Positions 17,963-24,434 of a DNA stretch of 64,000 nt are shown piece after piece. The stretch spans positions 23,469 through 87,468 of the forward strand of contig NZ_JAEVHL010000007.1 in assembly GCF_016803395.1 (NCBI RefSeq), written 5' to 3'. Numbering within the stretch: the stretch's first letter is position 1; the number at the start of each line of letters is the position of its first letter. The notes beneath the pieces were generated by a model that ran no database searches, was not told the origin of the DNA, and saw nothing but the letters and a program-made list of their open reading frames with translations. Made by a program: the position numbers and the translations under genes. Origin of the DNA: Micromonospora tarensis (lineage in GTDB: Bacteria > Actinomycetota > Actinomycetes > Mycobacteriales > Micromonosporaceae).

Positions 17963-18526
17963 ACCCCTTCCGCGCACGCTGATCCGCCTTCGCCACCTCA
18001 TGCCGCCGGCGACACCACGTCCGCTGACCACGACCACGGCGCGCCCTGGACCAGACAAACAACCGGAGTCCCGGGCGGGACGCCGACCGGTCCGAGAACC
18101 CGAATTCCACCGCGGTTGGACGACGACGGGCGTCGTCCGTTGGAGCTCGAGAACGAATGCGCCGATATAGTCGCCAGCAAGAGCTACCAAGTCCACCAGA
18201 ACCCCACCAGGCAGGAGATCGCCGACGCCCGGCTCCGTACCGGCGACTCGGGCAACCCGAACAAAGACCCGGACTACCTGATCGAAGGTCACGTGTTCGA
18301 CTGCTATTCGCCCACTCTTGGCAAGCCGGTGCGGGGTGTCTGGAGCGAGGTCCGCGCCAAGGTCGACAAGGAGCAGACCCAACGAGTGGTGCTGAACCTG
18401 CACGACTGGCACGGAGACCTCGCCGCTCTGCGGACACAGTTCGACACCTGGCCCGTCGAGAGGCTGAAAGAACTCGTCGCGGTAACGCCGAGTGGCGTGA
18501 TCGTGCAGGTCGTCCGTCGAGACTGA
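17927..18526 (+). CDS. CdiA-CT-like tRNase toxin domain with Pro-rich linker, read in the -1 frame
   Basis: From 17927 to the stop at 18526 the -1 frame is open. It encodes a Pro/Thr/Asp-rich linker (HPPTSPTPSAHADPPSPPH) and then a toxin domain starting near LELENECADIVASKSYQVHQ. The domain shows DPDYLIEGHVFDCYSP, VRGVWSEVRAKVDKEQTQRV and VLNLHDWHGDLAAL, the pattern of BECR-fold CdiA C-terminal tRNA nucleases. There is no in-frame ATG or GTG upstream. The first possible start, TTG at 18116, has no ribosome site and would drop the linker. Expression by -1 slippage would give a fusion of about 374 aa with the DUF6244-like carrier. Confidence 0.7.
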   Translation: MTRAGGHPPTSPTPSAHADPPSPPHAAGDTTSADHDHGAPWTRQTTGVPGGTPTGPRTRIPPRLDDDGRRPLELENECADIVASKSYQVHQNPTRQEIADARLRTGDSGNPNKDPDYLIEGHVFDCYSPTLGKPVRGVWSEVRAKVDKEQTQRVVLNLHDWHGDLAALRTQFDTWPVERLKELVAVTPSGVIVQVVRRD

Positions 18527-18540
18527 GGAGAGGCGCAGAG

Positions 18541-18996
18541 ATGGCTGTCGAGTTCAGGTTGACCCTGGCGGGTGACCTGCCCCTGGACCACGTGGCTGAT
18601 CTCGTGGCGGCCGAACCCGCCGAGAAGCCCAGGCCGAGCGGCACCAACCCGCGGCTGTTGACTGCCCGCCTCTACGACACGTGCGGGTACGCGCTGACCG
18701 TCTCCTCAGGGAGCCAGGGCTATTTCGACGCCGAGGGCGACAACGGTGCCCGCTGGGAGTGGGAGCCGGAGACGTACGTCGACATCGACTTCTCCATGCG
18801 GGCGGACGACGTGGTCGACAAGGGGATCCCGAACATGATGCAGGCCGTGGCCCGGGTGTTGGCCGCCCGGCAGGAGGACGCGGCGCTGGTCCAGAACGGC
18901 AACTGGCTCCTGCTGACCCGTGTCGAGGGCACACTCCGCAGACACCGGCCTACCTGGTGGAGCCACTACGGCATAGATGACCTCGTCACCCCATGA
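18541..18996 (+). CDS. SitI3-family immunity protein
   Basis: The protein is 151 aa. The ATG at 18541 has GAGGAGAGG seven bases upstream, giving it a strong site of its own, unlike the toxin. It begins AVEFRLTLAGDLPLDHVADL and contains SGSQGYFDAEGDNGARWEWE and FSMRADDVVDKGIPNMM, which resemble SitI3 immunity proteins, known in Myxococcus as antidotes to SitA toxins. Its position 14 bp after the tRNase domain fits a cognate immunity gene. Strong independent translation with toxin production limited by frameshifting would keep antidote in excess. Confidence 0.8.
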   Translation: MAVEFRLTLAGDLPLDHVADLVAAEPAEKPRPSGTNPRLLTARLYDTCGYALTVSSGSQGYFDAEGDNGARWEWEPETYVDIDFSMRADDVVDKGIPNMMQAVARVLAARQEDAALVQNGNWLLLTRVEGTLRRHRPTWWSHYGIDDLVTP

Positions 18997-19029
18997 CCCG
19001 CCGAGCGGGGGTGACCCGCTGATGAACGA

Positions 19030-19140
19030 CGCGGCTTCGACCCGCCGTTCGTGCGTGACATCGACGTCGTCCTCCTCGACCCGACGGACCTGACCCGCGA
19101 CAACGACGACCGGGCCGCCGCGGAGGCTGATGGCGACGTG
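19030..19140 (+). pseudogene. Fragment resembling a nucleotidyltransferase
   Basis: A short open stretch reads GFDPPFVRDIDVVLLDPTDL followed by TRDNDDRAAAEA, resembling the acidic core (D-I-D-V-V-x-x-D-P-x-D-L) of a nucleotidyltransferase-like family. It has no start codon, no N-terminal glycine-rich segment and no C-terminal part, and the frame loses coding character after about 19140. I read it as a relic of a gene lost when this region was rearranged. Confidence 0.35.
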
Positions 19141-19415
19141 ACCGGACCCGCGGTGGGAGGCGACGCCAGCCGGGGAAGCGGGAAACCCCACATGATCTTC
19201 GATGATGTGCGCGGTGTGTGCTCTCCAGCGGATGCCAACCGGGGTCAACCGGTGCCAGCGCGGGTCACTGCGGCCGAGCGCCGGTCGCAAATCGGGGTTC
19301 GTGTGCTCCGGGTGTGGTCCTGGGCTGGGAGAACGGGGGTCCGGGGAACGTGGGTGAACGTGGGCCACTCCCTGCCACCCCAGGTGAACCCCAGGTCGTT
19401 ACACTGACCACTCGC

Positions 19416-19455
19416 GCCCCCGTAGCTCAGGGGATAGAGCATCGGTTTCCTAAAC
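19416..19455 (+). tRNA. 5' half of a tRNA-Arg(CCT) gene (truncated)
   Basis: GCCCCCGTAGCTCAGGGGAT and the following GAGC form the acceptor 5' strand and D arm. TCGGT-TTCCTAA is the anticodon stem and loop with anticodon CCT. The expected 3' anticodon arm ACCGA is replaced by ACAGC from 19456, and no T arm or matching acceptor strand follows. The tRNA is therefore cut in the anticodon stem and cannot be functional as written. Integration or deletion at a tRNA target is the simplest explanation. Confidence 0.75.
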
Positions 19456-19469
19456 AGCACGCGATTCTC

Positions 19470-19494
19470 ACCCGCAGGCTGATGACCTGCGGGT
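19470..19494 (+). terminator. Hairpin after the tRNA half, possible terminator
   Basis: ACCCGCAGG and CCTGCGGGT form a perfect 9-bp stem around a 7-nt loop (CTGATGA), followed by TTCCCAGTTCT. It may terminate tRNA transcription or belong to the element that replaced the tRNA 3' half. There is no long T tract. Confidence 0.4.
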
Positions 19495-19734
19495 TCCCAG
19501 TTCTAAAGATCCAAAATTGGTCGCAAGGCGCTATTGCTGTGATCGCTTGCTGAAGATTTGCGGTTGCGGCGTCTAGCCTGTTCAGAGTGCCGATGGCGCG
19601 ATGGACTGTGGCACCCGCACCGCTTGAAGATCACACCATTGCTCGACCGCATGACCGCCGCCTTTCGTCGATCCGTCCTGCGGCTCAGCATGACGATGTT
19701 CCGAACAGCGGCTCATCACCCGGAAGAGCGACAC

Positions 19735-19762
19735 CGACTCTGCCGCCGTGGCGGCAGAGTCG
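19735..19762. repeat. Perfect 28-bp inverted repeat in a gene-poor stretch
   Basis: CGACTCTGCCGCC and GGCGGCAGAGTCG are perfect 13-bp arms around GT. It lies in 19495-19923, where I find no convincing gene, 160 bp from the 3' end of the metallopeptidase gene on the other strand. A terminator for that gene or an operator-like site are both possible. Confidence 0.5.
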
Positions 19763-19923
19763 CGAGTACCAGGGCTTGGACCTGTTCGAAGCCCCGCAGG
19801 GCGCATTTCGTTAGACGTCCGGTCGGCACCGGCGGCGGCGAAGTCCGGGTCGGTGGATGCCATCCACGGCCGGCGGCTCGGTGAGAATATTGGGGTGAGT
19901 CGAGGAAGAGCCGATGGAGCGGA

Positions 19924-21021
19924 CTACTCGTCGGTGAACGCGAGCCGGGTGCGGAGGCGGTTGAAGTGGCTGTACGGGATGGTCTTGTCGTGCTGGAGGC
20001 GGCCGACGACGATACCGGGATGGACACCGGCTTCCTTCGCTAGAGCGACGGCCTGCGCTTGGGAACGGACAGTGGCCAGGCGGCTGTCGAACGATCGAGG
20101 TAGCAGGACCCGGCCGGCGAAGTCGTCTGCTTCGAGTTCCATGGCGTTGTCGGTGTCGGGGCGGTCGATGCCGTCAACGATGGTGAACCTTCTGCGGTCA
20201 TGCAGAAGGACGTGTGCTGCCTCGTGGAAGAACGTGAACCAGAAGATGTCCGCCCAGCGGTGCCGGACGCTGAGCTGGACGAGTGGTCGTTCGCTGGGAA
20301 GCCAGCGAACGGCGCCGTTGATGCGGGCGCCGACGATCTCGCGTTCGACGACGAGTGCGACGCCGGCGTCAGCGCACAGGGATTCGAGTTGCGCTAGCCA
20401 GATCTTGGGGTCCTCGATGTTGGTGAGGGCGCGTATGCGGGGGAGGTGGTCACGGAACCGGCTGCGGTCGAATGGTGGTAGGTCGGCTCGGTCGGCCCGG
20501 ATCTCGCCGATGCGCAGCCACGCGGCGAGCGCGCCGTAGTCGACGTCGAAGGCGCGGGACTGCCGATAGGCGGTCGGTACCGCCCAGACCTGGTGCCACG
20601 CGTCCGGTGAGGCGACCTTGAAGAAGGCAAGGACCTCGCGCAGCCGTTCGACCGGCGACGTGTCGCTGCGGACGAAGCCTCTGCGGATGAGTTCTGCGAC
20701 CGGGAGCTGGTTCAGCCAGTCGACGTGCGCCTGCAGCCGGGTGGTTTCCTCCAGCCGGGTCTGCGCCACCTGGTAGGCCGCCTCCAGCCCGGTCCACACC
20801 TGCGCGGCCACGCCGGTGACCAGTTCAAGCCTCACGGCCGTCTCGGCGCTCAGCGTCGCCGTGCCGAGCACGATCTGGTTGATGTGCTTGGTGGACAACC
20901 CGGTCCGCCGCGCCAGGTCGGCCTGGCTCATGCCGCGTTCGGTGAGGACCTCGACCAGCGTCTCGCCGGGCGGGACCGCGTAGTCGGGCCGGAACCGCCG
21001 GGTGTTACCGGTGTTTGTCAT
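19924..21021 (-). CDS. XRE-HTH/ImmA-IrrE metallopeptidase, antitoxin of a HigBA-type pair
   Basis: The protein is 365 aa; its ATG overlaps the toxin stop by four bases (ATGA). The N-terminus is an XRE/HigA-type domain: PPGETLVEVLTERGMSQADL and TGLSTKHINQIVLGTATLS. The C-terminal half is an ImmA/IrrE zinc peptidase with FFHEAAHVLLHDRR (H-E-x-x-H) and a downstream acidic helix (NAMELEADDFAGRVLLPRSF). Relatives act as long HigA antitoxins or as proteases that cleave repressors. The order, toxin first and HTH protein second, is typical of HigBA. It probably represses its own promoter through the HTH. Confidence 0.85.
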   Translation of the reverse strand: MTNTGNTRRFRPDYAVPPGETLVEVLTERGMSQADLARRTGLSTKHINQIVLGTATLSAETAVRLELVTGVAAQVWTGLEAAYQVAQTRLEETTRLQAHVDWLNQLPVAELIRRGFVRSDTSPVERLREVLAFFKVASPDAWHQVWAVPTAYRQSRAFDVDYGALAAWLRIGEIRADRADLPPFDRSRFRDHLPRIRALTNIEDPKIWLAQLESLCADAGVALVVEREIVGARINGAVRWLPSERPLVQLSVRHRWADIFWFTFFHEAAHVLLHDRRRFTIVDGIDRPDTDNAMELEADDFAGRVLLPRSFDSRLATVRSQAQAVALAKEAGVHPGIVVGRLQHDKTIPYSHFNRLRTRLAFTDE

Positions 21022-21332
21022 CGGCGAGTCCTTCCCGCTGGTTGATCGCTGACGGAGAGCACACGCACGGTGCCAGCGCCGTCGGACGTCCGGTCGTCGA
21101 GGGCGAACCGGATGACCGCCACGTTGCCAACGTTGATCATCCACGTGTCGTCCGTCGCGTCGCGGCGCAGGCCGCCCGGAAGTGCGCGCAGCGCCTCGAC
21201 GGTCGGAGCGGCCTCGATCTGCAAGAGCCTGCGGCCGACCGCCATCCCGCCCGCCGCCCCCCAGCGCGCCGTCAGCTTGGCTGCCCGGCTGCACAACTCG
21301 GCGGTCTCGTTGTCGCCGAACCAGATGTCCAT
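21018..21332 (-). CDS. HigB/RelE-superfamily toxin
   Basis: The protein is 104 aa from the ATG at 21332 (MDIWFGDNETAELCSRAAKL); a frame to 21359 is possible but less well supported. It shows LRALPGGLRRDATDDTWMIN and VAVIRFALDD, fitting the RelE/ParE-fold toxin family, which cleaves mRNA on ribosomes. It is translationally coupled to the HTH-metallopeptidase. It is slightly shorter and more diverged than classic HigB, so activity is inferred from fold pattern and context. The pair borders the CBASS genes, a common position for such modules. Confidence 0.7.
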   Translation of the reverse strand: MDIWFGDNETAELCSRAAKLTARWGAAGGMAVGRRLLQIEAAPTVEALRALPGGLRRDATDDTWMINVGNVAVIRFALDDRTSDGAGTVRVLSVSDQPAGRTRR

Positions 21333-21474
21333 CACCCTGGACTCTAGCGTTTCATGCACGGGTCACCTCTACGCGACTGTTTCGTAGACCTATCCGGTGC
21401 ATGGAACGTTCTGGCCGTGAAGTATCGTGAGAGCAAGGTCGACAACAGGCTCGGCCCGAGACGGAGGCACGCAG

Positions 21475-22446
21475 GTGACGGAGAGGGTACGGCCAGTGAG
21501 CGGCGATCGGTTCCAGATCCTGTCGCTGGACGGGGGCGGGCTGCGGGGGATGTTCTCGGCTGCGGTCCTAGCGGGTCTCGAGGAAGACCTCGACATCCGC
21601 ATCGTCGACCACTTCGACCTGATCGCCGGAACGTCGACCGGCGGGATCATCGCGCTGGGCCTGGGGTTGGGCCTCACCCCGCGGGAGATCCTGCAGTTCT
21701 ACACCGACCACGGCTCGCGGATCTTCCGCGACCGCAGCCGGCTGCGCGGCGTGCGGCACCTGCTGCGCGCCAAGCACGCCGCCGAGCCGCTGCGCACCGC
21801 GCTGACCGAGGTCCTCGGCGAGCGCACCTTCGGGCAGAGCGCCAAGCGGCTGCTGATCACCTCGTACAACATCGGTGCGGACGACGTCTACCTGTTCCGC
21901 ACCCCGCACCTGCCGACCCTGAAGCGGGACTGGCGTGAGCGTGCGGTCGACGTCGCCATGGCCACCGCCGCCGCGCCGACCTATTTGCCCGGCATGCCGC
22001 TGGGCGGTGCGCGGCTCGTCGACGGCGGTATCTGGGCGAACAACCCGGCGATGGTCGCGCTGACCGAAGCGGTCGGCCCGCTCGGCGTGCCGCTGGAGCA
22101 GATCCGGGTGTTCAGCCTCGGCACCACGACTGACCGGCGGCACCGCAGCCGCCGCCTCGACCGGGGCGGCCTGTTCCCCTGGGCGCGCGACGCGGTCGAA
22201 GTCCTCATGCGCGCCCAGAGCGAGAGCGCCGCCAAGCAGGTCCGCCACTTCCTGGGCAAGGACAACGTCCTGCGGCTCAACCCGACCGTGCCGACCGGCG
22301 CGCTCGCCCTGGACAAGGTCGACGCCGACGCCCTGATCGGCCTCGCTGGGCACCACAGCCGCGACGCATCACCGGCATTCACCCGCTGCTTCGCCGACCA
22401 CACCGCGCCGGCGTACGTCCCGCACTACCCGGCCCGGAAGGACTGA
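21475..22446 (+). CDS. Patatin-like phospholipase, CBASS effector (CapV-like)
   Basis: The protein is 323 aa. The GTG at 21475 sits seven bases after GGAGG, so I reject the frame to 21427. Patatin motifs are complete: oxyanion loop LDGGGLRGMF (residues 18-27), nucleophile elbow GTSTGG with Ser54, and catalytic Asp in LVDGGIWANNPA (Asp183). CapV-type patatins are switched on by cyclic nucleotides and degrade membrane phospholipids, killing the infected cell. The CD-NTase starts three bases after its stop, so the two are one operon; this makes it the effector of the CBASS. Confidence 0.9.
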   Translation: MTERVRPVSGDRFQILSLDGGGLRGMFSAAVLAGLEEDLDIRIVDHFDLIAGTSTGGIIALGLGLGLTPREILQFYTDHGSRIFRDRSRLRGVRHLLRAKHAAEPLRTALTEVLGERTFGQSAKRLLITSYNIGADDVYLFRTPHLPTLKRDWRERAVDVAMATAAAPTYLPGMPLGGARLVDGGIWANNPAMVALTEAVGPLGVPLEQIRVFSLGTTTDRRHRSRRLDRGGLFPWARDAVEVLMRAQSESAAKQVRHFLGKDNVLRLNPTVPTGALALDKVDADALIGLAGHHSRDASPAFTRCFADHTAPAYVPHYPARKD

Positions 22447-22449
22447 CCC

Positions 22450-23625
22450 GTGCACACCGTGGAACAGATGGACACCATGGAGGAGATGCTGTCGATGCTG
22501 CTCGACGGCGCCGTCGAAACCCTCGACATCTCCCCGCACCTGTACCAGCTCGCCGTCGACAAGTACGAGGAGGTCGGCACCTGGCTGGCCGAGCACGGCA
22601 CCCCGGACTGGCGCATCTACCCGCAGGGCTCGTTCCGGCTCGGCACCGTCGTGCGGCCGAACACCCCGACCGGGGAATACGACATCGACCTGGTGTGCTG
22701 GCTGCCGATCGCTAAGGAGTCCACCACCCAGGCCGAACTCAAAGAGCGCGTCGGGCGCATGCTGCACGCCTTCGTGCGGTTCAAGCACCGCCAAGGCCAC
22801 GGTGACGGCCCCGCCAGCTGCGAGTCCACCCGCCGCTGCTGGACCCTGAGCTACCCCGACGACGGCTTCCACCTCGACGTCCTGCCGACCATCCCGGACG
22901 TCGACCTGCCGCCCACCGGCATCCTGCTCACCGACAAGCAACTGCGGCTGTGGCAGCACTCCAACCCGATCGGCTACGCCACCTGGTTCCAGCAGCAGTC
23001 GCAGCTCGATCGCCGCCTCGTCGAGGCGAAGCGGCACGCGAACGTCGCCGACGTGCCCGACTGGCAGGTGCGCAGCACCCTGCAGCGGGCCGTGCAGATC
23101 CTCAAGTGGCACGCCATGCTGTACTTCGCCGACGACACTGAGCACCGGCCCCCGTCGATCCTCATCACCACCCTCGCCGCCCGCGCCTACCTCGGCGAGT
23201 CCGACCTCTTCACCGCCACCCGCGCCGTCATGGACCGGATGAACGCGTACGTCGAGAACCGCCACGGCCAGTTCTGGGTGCCCAACCCGGCGCACGAGGA
23301 CGAGAACTTCGCCGACAAGTGGAACGAGTATCCGGAGCGGCGCAAAGCCTTCCTCCACTGGCACAACGACCTCGCTGTGCTGCTCGACGAGCTCGTGCAT
23401 CTGCAGCACAAGGGACTCCCGGCCCTCGCCGCCCGGATGTCGGAAAGCTTCACCGCCGACGCCGTGCAACGTTCCTTCCAGCGGCTTGCCGAGCGCCGGA
23501 CCATCGAGGTGAAGACCGGCAAGTTGCACATGGCCACCGGCGGCCTGCTCACCACGACGACCGCGTCCGGACCGCGCGTCCCACGACACACATTCCATGG
23601 TCAGCATCCCCACCCGCGCGGTTAA
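22450..23625 (+). CDS. CD-NTase (cGAS/DncV-like nucleotidyltransferase) of CBASS
   Basis: The protein is 391 aa from a GTG three bases after the patatin stop. The nucleotidyltransferase core reads YPQGSFRLGTVVRP (GS motif at residues 60-61) and EYDIDLVCWLP with the D-x-D at 78-80; the third carboxylate is in FHLDVLPT. It should make a cyclic di- or trinucleotide on phage infection to activate the patatin. The C-terminus reads RHTFHGQHPHPRG, ending in glycine and overlapping the next gene by 29 bp. In type II-short CBASS the E2 protein conjugates the CD-NTase through its C-terminus, so this tail matters; the clade is not assigned. Confidence 0.9.
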   Translation: MHTVEQMDTMEEMLSMLLDGAVETLDISPHLYQLAVDKYEEVGTWLAEHGTPDWRIYPQGSFRLGTVVRPNTPTGEYDIDLVCWLPIAKESTTQAELKERVGRMLHAFVRFKHRQGHGDGPASCESTRRCWTLSYPDDGFHLDVLPTIPDVDLPPTGILLTDKQLRLWQHSNPIGYATWFQQQSQLDRRLVEAKRHANVADVPDWQVRSTLQRAVQILKWHAMLYFADDTEHRPPSILITTLAARAYLGESDLFTATRAVMDRMNAYVENRHGQFWVPNPAHEDENFADKWNEYPERRKAFLHWHNDLAVLLDELVHLQHKGLPALAARMSESFTADAVQRSFQRLAERRTIEVKTGKLHMATGGLLTTTTASGPRVPRHTFHGQHPHPRG

Positions 23626-24043
23626 CCTCACCAGGCAGCTCGTCGCGATCACCACCGTGCTGCCTGACGCCGAAGGCGCCGTCCGCGGCGGCGAGCTCAC
23701 CTGCACCGTCCGGCTTGAGCCGTCGCTGGCCAGCCGGACCTACACCGTGCGTCTGACCTACCGGCACGGACTCCGTCCCAAGGTCACCGTCATCGACCCT
23801 CCCGTGCTGGAGTTGCACCCAGACGCGGAGGCGCTCCCGCACGTCTACCCCGGCGACGAGCTGTGCCTGTACTACCCGGGGGAGTGGAAACACCACATGC
23901 TCCTGGCGACCACGATCCTGCCCTGGACCACCGAATGGCTCCTGCACTACGAGCTGTGGCTCATCATCGGGTATTGGGCGGGCGGCGGCCACACTCACGC
24001 GACCGGAGGGGCAGTGCACTACCGACCGAACCGTGGCGCCTGA
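23597..24043 (+). CDS. CBASS E2-like (E2-only, Cap2-type) protein
   Basis: The protein is 148 aa. Its C-terminal half carries the prokaryotic E2 signature LPHVYPGDELCLYYPGEW and a Trp-rich tail (LPWTTEWLLHYELWLIIGYW, then GGGHTH). Cys90 in ELCLYYP is the probable catalytic cysteine. With no E1 or JAB gene adjacent, the set matches type II-short CBASS (effector, CD-NTase, E2). Known relatives form thioester/isopeptide links with the CD-NTase C-terminus and enhance signalling. Its ATG lies inside the CD-NTase coding region in another frame, suggesting coupled translation. Confidence 0.85.
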   Translation: MVSIPTRAVNLTRQLVAITTVLPDAEGAVRGGELTCTVRLEPSLASRTYTVRLTYRHGLRPKVTVIDPPVLELHPDAEALPHVYPGDELCLYYPGEWKHHMLLATTILPWTTEWLLHYELWLIIGYWAGGGHTHATGGAVHYRPNRGA

Positions 24044-24062
24044 CCACCGACGTGTGGGCTCT

Positions 24063-24260
24063 GGCTCACTTTCGGTGGTGACATTCCGTAGCGACCTTGC
24101 AGATGCACGCGCGGACCGATGACGCTGATTGTCTCGGGGTCTTCGCCGGAGACGCGCGACCCCGACTTGCTGCCCTGTTTGCCCTGGTTGTACCAATTTA
24201 AACAGCGCCACCACCCAGCCCGTTGAGATCGCTACTCTCTGCTGCCACCGAAAGTGAGCC
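24063..24260. repeat. 198-bp element bounded by 16-bp perfect terminal inverted repeats (MITE-like)
   Basis: GGCTCACTTTCGGTGG at 24063-24078 is the exact reverse complement of 24245-24260. Nine bases inside each arm both ends carry GTAGCGA, so the termini match in two blocks. The interior has no coding frame and I see no clear target duplication. This looks like a non-autonomous transposon or IS end-pair between the CBASS and the next defence gene. The rest of 24044-24434 shows nothing else. Confidence 0.6.
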
Positions 24261-24434
24261 GAAGCCGAAATCTACGCAGTCCCGCCTTTATATCCAGATT
24301 CCCCCATTGTCCTGCGGCGACGTTCTGGCCATATCGGGTGGCCGACATTTGCGCTCCGCCGTCGGAGTCGTCGTACCCGCGAGGCATACTCGCCCGGAGT
24401 CAGGTTTCGCGTCGAGCCGTGAGGATGACGGGTC

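Noticed and set aside
18157..18996. Alternative plus-strand frame running through the toxin and into the immunity gene
   Set aside because: Its first part is a shadow with Arg/Pro-rich content; only the portion from ATG 18541, which has a strong ribosome site, is real.
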